Source of the DNA: Rhodomicrobium udaipurense JA643
Lineage (GTDB): Bacteria; Pseudomonadota; Alphaproteobacteria; Rhizobiales; Rhodomicrobiaceae
Length of the DNA: 47,324 nucleotides
NCBI RefSeq assembly: GCF_000636015.1
Contig: NZ_JFZJ01000011.1
Coordinates: 1-47,324 of the forward strand
Reading direction: 5' to 3'
The position numbers and the translations under genes are program-made. This document shows positions 1 through 7,719 of the stretch, one piece after another. Position 1 is the first letter of the stretch. Each line of letters starts with the position of its first letter. The notes beneath the pieces are model-generated. The model was not told the DNA's origin and made no database searches. It saw nothing but the letters and a program-made list of their open reading frames with translations.

Positions 1-192
1 CGCTCTAGGTCTTGACGATTAGTCAGCTAAAATTATCAATAAATTCCATATACTTGAGACGACGCAGTCCTTCGATCGACCGAGCGACAAACGCATGAAC
101 AGTTTCAGATAAGAAATGCAACCTATTATATTAACTGGTTGTAGAGCGTTTTGAGTCGAACCCCCATTTCTCGACGGACGGGCGCTTCCTGC
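1..192. other. AT-rich leader upstream of the flagellar operon
   Basis: This stretch is clearly more AT-rich than the coding DNA that follows and has no gene I can support. It must hold the promoter or leader of flgB unless the operon begins outside the window. A TTGACG at 12-17 resembles a -35 element, but no good -10 follows at 16-18 bases, so I do not call a promoter. An open frame on the minus strand that crosses this region runs antisense through flgB and flgC and is a shadow. Confidence 0.4.
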
Positions 193-567
193 ATGACGAA
201 CGTACTCGATATCGCATCTCTTCAGGGCCGATGGCTTTTCGCCAAGGAAAAGGTTCTGGCGCAAAACGTCGCGAATGCGAATACGCCTGGATACAAGACG
301 GCAAACGTCGTCCCGTTCGAGGCCATGATGCATGACATCGGGCTTCAGATGACGTCGACCAGTCCGCTGCACCTTCGGGCGGAAGTTTCGCAGGTCGGCT
401 CCTACGCGCAGGAGGACGCAGGTGACGGCGCGACGTTCTACTCGGGTGGCGACGTCAATCTTGATCAGGAAATGCTCAAGAGTTCCGAAGTCATGCGCGA
501 TTACGCGCTGAACGCATCGGTCGTGAAAACTTTTCACAGCATGATTTCGCAGGCGGCGAGAGGGTAA
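193..567 (+). CDS. flgB: Flagellar basal-body rod protein FlgB
   Basis: FlgB forms the cell-proximal rod of the flagellar basal body and assembles outside the inner membrane after export by the flagellar type III apparatus. The 124-residue product is a normal size for FlgB. It shows the rod-protein N-terminal signature around residues 24-36 (AQNVANANTPGYK) and the usual amphipathic C-terminus. I chose the ATG at 193 because the family N-terminus (MTNVLDIASLQ) begins there; an in-frame upstream start at 151 would add 14 unconserved residues. It is the first gene of a ten-gene flagellar operon, and its TAA shares one base with the flgC ATG, which implies translational coupling. Confidence 0.93.
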   Translation: MTNVLDIASLQGRWLFAKEKVLAQNVANANTPGYKTANVVPFEAMMHDIGLQMTSTSPLHLRAEVSQVGSYAQEDAGDGATFYSGGDVNLDQEMLKSSEVMRDYALNASVVKTFHSMISQAARG

Positions 568-986
568 TGACGATGGATAGTCTGTCAGCCTCTCTTGCCA
601 TCGCGGGTTCCGGTCTCTCGGCGCAGTCTCAGCGCATCCGTGTCGCGACGGAGAACCTTGCGAACTCCGAATCCACCGGCAAGACGCCCGGTGCGCTTCC
701 TTATACGCGCAAGATACTGAGCTTCGATCAGGAACTCGATGCCGCAACGGGGGCGGAACTGGTGATCATCGGCGATGTCGATGCGGACCGGTCTCCCTAT
801 CGCATCGAAAACATTCCGGGTCATCCGGCAGCCGACGCTCAGGGCAATGTCAAGCTCCCGAATGTGAACGTTCTCGTGGAACTCGCGGACATCCGCGAAG
901 GCACGCGCAGTTACGAGGCAAACCTGCAGGTCATCAAGCAGGTGCGCCACCTGGAAACACTCACCATCGACATTCTGAAGGGCTGA
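567..986 (+). CDS. flgC: Flagellar basal-body rod protein FlgC
   Basis: FlgC is a proximal rod subunit that pairs with FlgB. The 139-residue protein carries the N-terminal rod motif in the form RVATENLANSESTGKTPG, and the C-terminal SYEANLQVIKQVRHLETLT block typical of rod and hook proteins. A second ATG at 573 is also possible, but the first overlaps the flgB stop codon and fits coupled translation. fliE follows after two bases. Confidence 0.93.
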   Translation: MTMDSLSASLAIAGSGLSAQSQRIRVATENLANSESTGKTPGALPYTRKILSFDQELDAATGAELVIIGDVDADRSPYRIENIPGHPAADAQGNVKLPNVNVLVELADIREGTRSYEANLQVIKQVRHLETLTIDILKG

Positions 987-988
987 CC

Positions 989-1297
989 ATGACAATTTCC
1001 TCGCTTGCCTCTTTCGCCATCTCCGATCCGACGGCGTCGTTCGCTCTGGAGAAGAAGGCGGCCTCCGCCGGCGCTGCCGCGGCTGATTTCTCCAGCGTGC
1101 TGGCCGCGCTTGGGCAGCAGACGGCCGTCGATGTCAAGGCGGGCGAAAGCGTAGCCGCTGCGGGGCTTCAGGGCCGCGCCTCGACACAGGAGGTCGTACA
1201 AGCGGTCTCCAAGGCGGAGCTATCGTTGCAGGCGGCGCTTGCCGTGCGCGACAAGGCCGTCTCGGCCTATCAGGAACTCACCCGGATGACGATCTAG
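989..1297 (+). CDS. fliE: Flagellar hook-basal body complex protein FliE
   Basis: FliE joins the MS ring to the rod and is among the first axial proteins exported. The 102-residue product has the expected length and the conserved C-terminal half ([20 protein letters not shown], then [10 protein letters not shown]) that interacts with FlgB and the export gate. The N-terminal half is Ala/Ser-rich and poorly conserved, as is normal. The gene sits between flgC and flgG, its usual place in alphaproteobacteria. Confidence 0.93.
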   Translation: MTISSLASFAISDPTASFALEKKAASAGAAAADFSSVLAALGQQTAVDVKAGESVAAAGLQGRASTQEVVQAVSKAELSLQAALAVRDKAVSAYQELTRMTI

Positions 1298-1307
1298 CGA
1301 GGCCATC

Positions 1308-2093
1308 ATGCGCGCTCTTTCTGTAGCTGCGACCGGCATGGTCGCTCAGCAAACGAATGTCGAAGTTATCGCGAACAATATCGCGAATGCCAACACGGTC
1401 GCTTTCAAGCGCTCACGGGCGGAGTTTGCAGACCTGCTTTATCAGTCGGAGCGGGCGGCGGGCGTTCCTAACCGAAGCGACGCCGATGCCATACCCGAGG
1501 CCTCACAAATCGGCCTTGGCGTGCAGCCAGTTGCTATCAGAAGCCTGCATACGCAAGGCTCGCTAACGAAAACCGGGAACTCGCTCGATCTAGCGCTCAA
1601 CGGACGTGGGTGGTTCCAGATCACCGGGGCGAACAACGAGACGCTTTACACGCGTGCAGGCACGTTCAGCAAGAACGCGTCGGGCCAACTCGTGACGCCG
1701 GACGGTTACACGGTTATCCCAAGCATCACGATACCTACCAACACCACGTCGATCCAGGTCAACACCGACGGAACGGTCTACGTCGACCCCGGCACGGGGG
1801 TCATGACGCAGGTCGGGCAGCTCACCATCGCCACTTTCGTGAACGATGCGGGACTGGAGGCGCTTGGCAACAACCTCTTCCGGGAGACGATATCCTCGGG
1901 AAACGCTCAGGTTCAGGTGCCCGGTAGCGAAGGCTACGCGACGGTCCAGCAGTATTACGTCGAAAGCTCCAACGTCGATCCGGTGCAGGAGATCACAAAT
2001 CTGATCTCGGCCCAGCGAAATTACGAAATGAACTCCAAGGTCATTCAGGCTGCGGACGAGATGTTCCAGGTCCTCACGAAAAATAATCTTTGA
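1308..2093 (+). CDS. flgG: Flagellar distal rod protein FlgG
   Basis: FlgG builds the distal rod that passes through the P and L rings. The 261-residue product is full length. Residues 1-30 carry the rod/hook N-terminal domain ([20 protein letters not shown]), the middle has the FlgG beta domain (LNGRGWFQI), and the C-terminus ends in the coiled-coil block with [20 protein letters not shown]. The stop codon overlaps the start of flgA. Confidence 0.95.
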   Translation: MRALSVAATGMVAQQTNVEVIANNIANANTVAFKRSRAEFADLLYQSERAAGVPNRSDADAIPEASQIGLGVQPVAIRSLHTQGSLTKTGNSLDLALNGRGWFQITGANNETLYTRAGTFSKNASGQLVTPDGYTVIPSITIPTNTTSIQVNTDGTVYVDPGTGVMTQVGQLTIATFVNDAGLEALGNNLFRETISSGNAQVQVPGSEGYATVQQYYVESSNVDPVQEITNLISAQRNYEMNSKVIQAADEMFQVLTKNNL

Positions 2094-2560
2094 TGGGTAG
2101 TATCATGAAAAGCGTCATGATCACTGCGGCAGTGGCCGCCCCGTTTTTCCTTGCCGCGCCATCATTGGCGGAGGAGGGCGGGCGAATCGTTCCCGTGCCA
2201 AAGCGTGCGCTCTATCCTGGCGACGTCATCACCGAAGAAATGCTCACCTCGAAGCAACTGTCAGAAAACGAGAACGCCAGCGCTTTCATTACCGAAGCCA
2301 GCGGCGTGGTTGGCAAGACTTCGCGTCGAACCTTGTTGCCGGGGCTGCCGATTCCGAAGGTTGCGATCCGGGAGCCTGTGGTTGTTCGCCAAGGCAAGGC
2401 CGTGTCGCTCGTTTATGAATCCGATACCGTGCGCATTACGGGACTCGCCATGGCGCTGCAATCTGGCAGCGTTGGCGAAACCATCAGCGCGCGCAATCCG
2501 GATTCGGGCGTCGTGATTCACGGCGTGGTGATGGCTGACGGCAGCGTGCGGGTAAACTGA
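2093..2560 (+). CDS. flgA: Flagellar P-ring assembly chaperone FlgA
   Basis: FlgA is a periplasmic chaperone needed for polymerisation of FlgI into the P ring. The roughly 155-residue product has an N-terminal Sec signal peptide (hydrophobic stretch to about residue 25, cleavage likely after PSLA) and a SAF-type domain recognisable around PKRALYPGDVITEEML and the C-terminal GVVIHGVVMADGSVRV. The ATG at 2093 overlaps the flgG TGA. A second in-frame ATG at 2105 would give an equally good signal peptide, so the start is not certain. Confidence 0.9.
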   Translation: MGSIMKSVMITAAVAAPFFLAAPSLAEEGGRIVPVPKRALYPGDVITEEMLTSKQLSENENASAFITEASGVVGKTSRRTLLPGLPIPKVAIREPVVVRQGKAVSLVYESDTVRITGLAMALQSGSVGETISARNPDSGVVIHGVVMADGSVRVN

Positions 2561-2563
2561 GCC

Positions 2564-3667
2564 GTGAAACGCCTTCTGATAGCACTTCTGCTGATCCAGC
2601 CCGCGCATGCTACGACGCGGATCAAGGATATTGCTGTCATCCAGAATGTGCGGCCGAACCAACTTGTGGGTTACGGAATCGTGGTGGGATTGAATGGCAC
2701 CGGCGACAATCTGAGAAGCTCGCCGTTCACCAGTCAGTCGATCCAGTCGATGCTGGACCGAATGGGCGTGAACATCCGCAACAACCTCATGAACAACAAT
2801 CAGGTTCAGACGAAAAACGCCGCCGCCGTCATCGTCACGGGGGAACTGCCCGCCTTTGCCCGGGAGGGCGGCCGGATCGATGTAACCGTGTCCTCGCTCG
2901 GTAACGCAACGTCGCTTGAGGGGGGGACGCTCCTGATGACGCCGCTTTCGGCCGCAGATAGCGTAATCTACGCCGCTGCTCAGGGCCAGGTCAGCGTATC
3001 CGGCTTTACCGCCGGCGGTCGCGCGGAAAAGCTCACGCAGGGCGTTCCGACAGCCGGACGTATCGCCAACGGCGCACTGGTGGAGCGGCGTCTACCGATT
3101 GAACTCGAACGCTTTAAATCCTTCACGCTGGAACTTTTGAACCCCGACTTCTCCACGGCGACGCGAGCGGCGGACGTGATCAACTCCTACACTACGTCAG
3201 CCTATGGCGGACGCTCGGCGCGCGCGAAAGATCTGCGCTCGATCGAATTGCTCCGACCGCCGAGGCTCGATGCGGCGCGTTTCATCAGCGAGATCAGCGA
3301 GCTACCCATCCAGCCGGACACTCCGGCGCGGATCGTGATCGACGAGCGCACCGGCACCGTGGTGATCGGGCGTGACGTGAAGGTCAGCACCGTCGCCGTT
3401 GCACACGGCAATATAACGGTGCGCGTCACCGAGATGCCGAAAGTCGTTCAGCCTGCGCCTTTCTCGCGCGGTGAAACCGCGATCGAGGATCGTACGGCAG
3501 TCAATGCCGAGCAGCCGGATGGAACGCTGTTCGTGCTGAACGGCGCTAACCTTCAGTCTCTTGTCACTGGGCTCAATCGCATGGGACTCAAGCCGCAGGG
3601 CATTATCGCGATCCTTCAAGCCATCAAGTCGGCTGGTGCGCTGCAGGCAGAACTGGTGGTGCAATAA
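2564..3667 (+). CDS. flgI: Flagellar P-ring protein FlgI
   Basis: FlgI is the P-ring subunit that surrounds the rod at the peptidoglycan. The 367-residue product begins with a short signal peptide (cleavage after about residue 16, PAHA) and then the family block TRIKDIAVIQNVRPNQLVGY. Other hallmarks are VVGLNGTGDN and LNRMGLKPQGIIAILQAIK at the C-terminus. It starts with GTG three bases after the flgA stop, and its stop overlaps the next start. Confidence 0.95.
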   Translation: MKRLLIALLLIQPAHATTRIKDIAVIQNVRPNQLVGYGIVVGLNGTGDNLRSSPFTSQSIQSMLDRMGVNIRNNLMNNNQVQTKNAAAVIVTGELPAFAREGGRIDVTVSSLGNATSLEGGTLLMTPLSAADSVIYAAAQGQVSVSGFTAGGRAEKLTQGVPTAGRIANGALVERRLPIELERFKSFTLELLNPDFSTATRAADVINSYTTSAYGGRSARAKDLRSIELLRPPRLDAARFISEISELPIQPDTPARIVIDERTGTVVIGRDVKVSTVAVAHGNITVRVTEMPKVVQPAPFSRGETAIEDRTAVNAEQPDGTLFVLNGANLQSLVTGLNRMGLKPQGIIAILQAIKSAGALQAELVVQ

Positions 3668-4416
3668 TGAGACGCATGATCCAATCCGCAGGTTGCCTCA
3701 TGGCGCTCGTCGCAGCATGTCCAATGTCAGCGATTCCAGCTGCCGCTCAGCAATACGCGTGGGGCTGGCCTGATGAGGGCGGAGTGGCGCGAAAGATTCG
3801 CGTGGCCCCCGACGCGCAACCGCAATGGGATGCTTCCGTCGATTCGGCGGCGAAGAAGGCGGGTGAAGTCCGGCCAAAGGAACCCGAGCCGGTGAAGATG
3901 CCCGCCGCTGCCGCGACCCCGCCTGCGGCCAATTCGCGGGCCGCGCAGTCCTACTGCGAGAACATCGCGGATGCGGCGGCGGATGCACGGTTTCTGAGTC
4001 AGAAAGCCGAACTGATGAAACTCGACGACGAACTTGCTCGCCGCACGGCTCTCCTTGAACAGAAAACGAACGAATACAAGGAGTGGCTCGGCCGCCGTAA
4101 TGAGTTCCTGAGGAAGGCCGAGCAGAGCCTTGTCGAGCTTTACACGAAGGTGAAGCCCGACGCGGCTGCGGCTCAGATCGCCGCCATGGACGAAGAATCC
4201 GCATCGGCTCTGCTGATCAAACTGAGTACAAAAAAATCCAGCGCAATTCTGGATGAAATGCCGCCGGAAAAGGCGGCCCGTATCGTGGCGGTGATGATTG
4301 GCGCGTTCAGGGAGCAGGACGGTCCCGCCTCGGCCGCTGCAGTCAGCAATGAGGGCGCCCGGAAGGATGCTGCAAAGTCGGCCAGCCCGTCTCGGCAGAA
4401 AGAAGATAAATCATGA
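3667..4416 (+). CDS. motE: Flagellar motor-associated protein MotE
   Basis: MotE of rhizobia is a periplasmic protein required for proper folding and stability of the stator-associated protein MotC. The 249-residue product has a signal peptide (cleavage near AIPAAA, residue about 27), a Pro/Ala-rich linker, a coiled coil around residues 110-155, and a C-terminal MgtE-N-like segment with MPPEKAARIVAVM. This order and its place between flgI and flgH match alphaproteobacterial flagellar operons. The call rests on architecture and synteny rather than on catalytic residues. Confidence 0.8.
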   Translation: MRRMIQSAGCLMALVAACPMSAIPAAAQQYAWGWPDEGGVARKIRVAPDAQPQWDASVDSAAKKAGEVRPKEPEPVKMPAAAATPPAANSRAAQSYCENIADAAADARFLSQKAELMKLDDELARRTALLEQKTNEYKEWLGRRNEFLRKAEQSLVELYTKVKPDAAAAQIAAMDEESASALLIKLSTKKSSAILDEMPPEKAARIVAVMIGAFREQDGPASAAAVSNEGARKDAAKSASPSRQKEDKS

Positions 4417-5144
4417 AAATCTGCACGCTGGCGGTAGCAGCAACGACCTTGATGCTCGGTGGATGCTTCAACCGGATGAACGAGATTGGACGGGAGCCGG
4501 GCCTTACGCCGGTCGGCGCGGGGCTTGTGCCTGCTCATACGGCGATCGGCACGATGCCGGCAACGCCCGCCTCGTATGTCACTCGCGCGTCGCTGTGGCA
4601 GGACAACGGAGCCGATCTGTTCAAGGACCCGCGCGCAACCAAGGTCGGCGACGTGATCACCGTCAAGATATCCATCAAGGACAAGGCGTCGATTGATAAC
4701 AACAACAGTCGCTCGCGATCTTCGACGCGCGAACTGGATATCACCAACAAGGCCAATCTCAGCTGGTCCGGGCTTAACAAGCATCTGGACACACAAAGCA
4801 GCGGCGAGTTAGACCCCAAGGTGGAGTCGACTACCAGCACCGATGCAAAGGGCGGAATTTCCCGTGCGGAAAGCATCAACCTTCTGATCGGCGCGGTCGT
4901 GACGGAGGTGCTGCCGAACGGCAACCTGATCGTCGCGGGCCGTCAGGAAGTGCGCGTGAACTTCGAACTGAGAGAACTGCTGATCTCGGGGATCATCCGG
5001 CCGCGCGATATCGCAACCGACAACAGCATTTCCTACGACAAGATCGCGGAGGCGCGCATCTCCTATGGGGGGCGCGGCCGCATCATGGACGTGGCCCAGC
5101 CGGCCTGGGGACAGCAGGTTACCGACTGGCTTCTGCCATTTTAG
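4413..5144 (+). CDS. flgH: Flagellar L-ring lipoprotein FlgH
   Basis: FlgH forms the outer-membrane L ring. The 243-residue product has a lipoprotein signal with a lipobox around LGGC (Cys at about residue 18). Conserved FlgH blocks follow: SLWQDNGADLFKDPRATKVG, then VGDVITVKI, then LPNGNLIVAGRQEVRVN, then ISGIIRPRDIATDNSI. The ATG at 4413 lies in a 4-base ATGA overlap with the motE stop, so translation is coupled. Confidence 0.95.
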   Translation: MKICTLAVAATTLMLGGCFNRMNEIGREPGLTPVGAGLVPAHTAIGTMPATPASYVTRASLWQDNGADLFKDPRATKVGDVITVKISIKDKASIDNNNSRSRSSTRELDITNKANLSWSGLNKHLDTQSSGELDPKVESTTSTDAKGGISRAESINLLIGAVVTEVLPNGNLIVAGRQEVRVNFELRELLISGIIRPRDIATDNSISYDKIAEARISYGGRGRIMDVAQPAWGQQVTDWLLPF

Positions 5145-5161
5145 CCGCGAGAGGATCGAGC

Positions 5162-5596
5162 GTGACGCAAAGCCAACCGAAAAAACTCTTCGGAGTCCTT
5201 GCAGGCGCACTCGTGGCAGCCGCGTCGGGGTTCGCGTTCGGCTTCCTCGAACCGGGAGCCCTTCAACCGGCTCAGAACGTGACGCCAAACCAGACGGTAA
5301 CAACCAGAAACGAGGTCAGGGTGCTGCCGCCCATCATCGCCAATCTCGCGAACGGCTCGGACCTCTCGGTGCGGCTTGAAGCGGCGGTCGTGCTCAAGCC
5401 GGACGTCGCTGACGCAGCGGAGATTTGCGCCAAGATTTCGGATGACCTGGTGACGTTCCTCAAGACGGTTTCGATTCGCGAGATAGAGGGGCCGACCGGG
5501 TTCCAGCTCCTCAAGAATGATCTCAGGACGCGGGCTTCAAGGGTTGGTAACGGCGCAACCCTGGATCTGCTGATCCTCACATTTGTGGTTCAGTGA
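5162..5596 (+). CDS. fliL: Flagellar basal body-associated protein FliL
   Basis: FliL is an inner-membrane protein with one transmembrane helix and a periplasmic stomatin-like domain that encircles or supports stators. The 144-residue product has a hydrophobic segment near residues 9-27 and a periplasmic domain starting at about residue 50 (LPPIIANLANGSDLSVRLEA). The C-terminus, LRTRASRVGNGATLDLLILT, fits the family. It starts with GTG, 17 bases after flgH. Confidence 0.85.
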   Translation: MTQSQPKKLFGVLAGALVAAASGFAFGFLEPGALQPAQNVTPNQTVTTRNEVRVLPPIIANLANGSDLSVRLEAAVVLKPDVADAAEICAKISDDLVTFLKTVSIREIEGPTGFQLLKNDLRTRASRVGNGATLDLLILTFVVQ

Positions 5597-5642
5597 AATG
5601 CGGGCGCAATTGCACGGAGCTATCAGCCATCGAGAGGCCGCC

Positions 5643-6440
5643 ATGCCTTCGCATTGGTGCGACGAAGGCATGAGCGTTGTTACAGTTTGGCGAGGCAAGT
5701 GGGCAACCGCCGCACTTCTGCTACTTCTGCTGGTGCTGGCGCCATCCAGCGCGGCCGCTCAGCAGACTGGTGGTCAGTTCGGTGGTCTCGCCTCGCTGTT
5801 CCCGGAGACAGCAGACGGCACGTCGTCGCGCATCATTCAACTGGTGCTCGTCATTACTGTGCTGTCGCTGGCTCCGGGGATCCTTATCATGGTGACGTGC
5901 TTCACTCGCTTCGTCATCGCGCTCTCTTTTCTGCGAGTCGGCCTCGGTTTGCCGTCCACTCCCGCCAATATCATCCTCGTGAGCCTCGCGCTTTTCATGA
6001 CGGCCTTCACAATGTCACCCACCTTCGACAAGGCGTGGGAAACGGGCGTCAAGCCCTTCATGGACAAGAAGCTTTCAGAGGATGCGGCTTTTCAAAAGAT
6101 CACCGATCCATTTCGGGAGTTCATGATGGCTAACGTGCGCCAGAAGGATATCGATCTCTTCGCGGGAATGTCTCCTCAGGCAAGCGCCGAAGGGGCGACC
6201 GCCCTCAGAACGCTGATTCCCGCCTTCATGATCTCCGAGCTTCGACGCGGCTTCGAAATCGGCTTCCTTATCATGCTGCCATTCCTGGTTATCGACCTCA
6301 TCGCGTCTACCGTGCTGATGGCAATGGGCATGATGATGGTCTCTCCCACGACCGTTTCCTTGCCGTTCAAGGTGTTGTTTTTCATACTGATCGACGGCTG
6401 GAATCTTCTGGTCGGAAATCTGGTCCGGTCTTTCCACTAG
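5643..6440 (+). CDS. fliP: Flagellar type III export gate protein FliP
   Basis: FliP is the main subunit of the FliPQR export-gate channel in the MS-ring patch of membrane. The product of about 265 residues has a cleavable signal peptide followed by four transmembrane helices. Hallmarks are the ITVLSLAPGILIMVTCFTRF block, LPSTPANIILVSLALF, and the C-terminal FKVLFFILIDGWNLL. I chose the ATG at 5643 because a Shine-Dalgarno-like GAGAGG lies five bases upstream; starts at 5583 and 5670 are alternatives. It is the last recognisable gene of the flagellar operon. fliQ, fliR and flhA are not downstream, so the rest of the export gate is encoded elsewhere. Confidence 0.95.
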   Translation: MPSHWCDEGMSVVTVWRGKWATAALLLLLLVLAPSSAAAQQTGGQFGGLASLFPETADGTSSRIIQLVLVITVLSLAPGILIMVTCFTRFVIALSFLRVGLGLPSTPANIILVSLALFMTAFTMSPTFDKAWETGVKPFMDKKLSEDAAFQKITDPFREFMMANVRQKDIDLFAGMSPQASAEGATALRTLIPAFMISELRRGFEIGFLIMLPFLVIDLIASTVLMAMGMMMVSPTTVSLPFKVLFFILIDGWNLLVGNLVRSFH

Positions 6441-6510
6441 TGGCCCGATCCCCGACATTGAGCGCGAACTCAAAGCAACCGGGGCTCAAATGTCAAGTTC
6501 GCGCCACTAG
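6437..6510 (+). terminator. Nested inverted repeats directly after fliP
   Basis: Three sets of complementary arms are packed into 74 bases. CTAGTGGC (6437-6444) pairs with GCCACTAG (6503-6510). GCGAACT (6464-6470) pairs with AGTTCGC (6496-6502), so the right arms are contiguous. An alternative stem pairs GACATTGAGC (6454-6463) with GCTCAAATGTC (6484-6494) with one bulge. It sits at the fliP stop codon, so a transcription end or mRNA-stabilising structure is likely. There is no long T-run, only CTTTTG, so this is not a textbook intrinsic terminator. Confidence 0.45.
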
Positions 6511-6579
6511 GACTTTTGGTAGCAACCTTAAGCTGTGTAATACGCGTTACAACCAATTGCCAAACCAGGAGGTAAACCG

Positions 6580-6846
6580 TCATGGTCGCGTTAACTTCTC
6601 CCATAATTGGGCTAGGTTGTGTTGGCTCAGGTCAGCGAGCCGGATCTGCCCTCGATCACCGTTCGCCATCAAAAGTCCGAGCACCGTTATCATCAATATG
6701 ATCGTTCGGCACTCCCACAGGACCTTCAATGTCGCCACGACGATATAGGCACCTACCGCAAGCACGGCGATGGACTGAAACGGAAGGTTCGTCAACGCCG
6801 CCGTGAGAGGCGAAACGTCGACTCCCGAAAATGGAGCAATCGTCAT
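6580..6846 (-). CDS. Small predicted membrane protein
   Basis: This 88-residue frame encodes two hydrophobic segments, roughly residues 24-42 (SIAVLAVGAYIVVATLKVL) and 47-61 (RTIILMITVLGLLMA), with a charged C-terminal tail. I do not recognise the family. It may be real because hydrophobic amino acids dominate in helix-length blocks, which is unusual for a shadow frame. It lies opposite to the flagellar operon, in a stretch otherwise empty of genes. The ribosome binding site is weak. Confidence 0.45.
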   Translation of the reverse strand: MTIAPFSGVDVSPLTAALTNLPFQSIAVLAVGAYIVVATLKVLWECRTIILMITVLGLLMANGDRGQIRLADLSQHNLAQLWEKLTRP

Positions 6847-7037
6847 CTTGTTTCTCTACTGCCCCCTAGAGCCGATGATTGTGCAAATATAATGCTCAAC
6901 CGGAAGATGTGGCAAGTAGAGAGGAAACGGCGCCGCCCAAGAATGCAAGAGAAGTAAACAGTTGGAGAATGTGATCGTTAAACTTTAAGGATTGTCTGCC
7001 GTACCTAAACGCGTACTGCGTTCAACAAGCCCCAATC

Positions 7038-7637
7038 ATGTCGACCACGGTCGCTCAATCACGCGAAAAAAAGATGTCCCTCCGCATTTCCGCTTTCGCC
7101 GACGAAGTCGGCTTTTATGTGCACTCGACCCGCTCCGGCGTTAACAAATACGCGATCGATGCTGACGCCTGGATTGAGGGCGCCACTGCCGCCGGATGGA
7201 TGCCGCATTTGCGGCAAAGGCCCCTGTCTGCGGGCTATGTCGCTGGTGAGTGGCAAATCGCGACATTGAAGGATGCCGCGAACCCGGTTCGCTATCCGGG
7301 TCCGATCCCTGAAGCATTGTGGGACGATATTTTCATAGGGCTGGGATGGCGCGGCTTGGTAAAGGCGCAGCCCGAGCTCAAGGTTTGGAACGGCGATGTT
7401 TTGCCGGATGTACTCTCAGCCGGAGCCGTTCTGGTGCGCCTCAGCCTCTTGCGGGTTGCTGCCGCGCAGCCGGCAGCTATGGCCTTGGAGCTTTCCAACC
7501 TCCAGGCGCACCTCGCGAAAAGCGAGGGCAAAAAACTTGAGATCGATGAAGCGATGATCGAACTCCTCGAAAAATACGCGGAGCGCGCAGGTATTCCCGA
7601 GCATTGGCTGATATGGGGCATTGCGGAGGAGCTTTGA
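7038..7637 (+). CDS. Conserved-looking protein of unknown function
   Basis: The 199-residue product is soluble by inspection, with no signal peptide and no transmembrane helix. The C-terminal third is helical and leucine-rich (AMALELSNLQAHLAKSEGKK, then MIELLEKYAERAGIPEHWL). Codon usage agrees with neighbouring real genes and the gene ends in a clear intrinsic terminator (7680-7719), so I take it as real. I do not recognise the family. The start at 7038 lacks an obvious ribosome binding site; an in-frame ATG at 7074 is the alternative. The 190 bases upstream are AT-rich and could hold a promoter. Confidence 0.65.
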   Translation: MSTTVAQSREKKMSLRISAFADEVGFYVHSTRSGVNKYAIDADAWIEGATAAGWMPHLRQRPLSAGYVAGEWQIATLKDAANPVRYPGPIPEALWDDIFIGLGWRGLVKAQPELKVWNGDVLPDVLSAGAVLVRLSLLRVAAAQPAAMALELSNLQAHLAKSEGKKLEIDEAMIELLEKYAERAGIPEHWLIWGIAEEL

Positions 7638-7679
7638 TACTCCGCCGGTCAGCCTTTCGGAGAACAGTTTAAGAGGGGG

Positions 7680-7719
7680 GAGGCTGCGGGCCGCGGGGGG
7701 CACGCAGCCTCAATTTTTT
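7680..7719 (+). terminator. Intrinsic terminator overlapping the RND permease 3' end
   Basis: GAGGCTGCG (7680-7688) and CGCAGCCTC (7703-7711) form a 9-bp stem around a 14-base GC-rich loop, followed by AATTTTTT (7712-7719). Read on the plus strand this is a standard intrinsic terminator for the gene ending at 7637. The T-run is also the complement of the last codons of the convergent RND permease gene, and the stem includes its stop codon. Confidence 0.8.

Noticed and set aside
19..747. A 242-codon minus-strand frame over the first flagellar genes
   Set aside because: flgB and flgC occupy the other strand with clear family motifs; the minus frame is a shadow.
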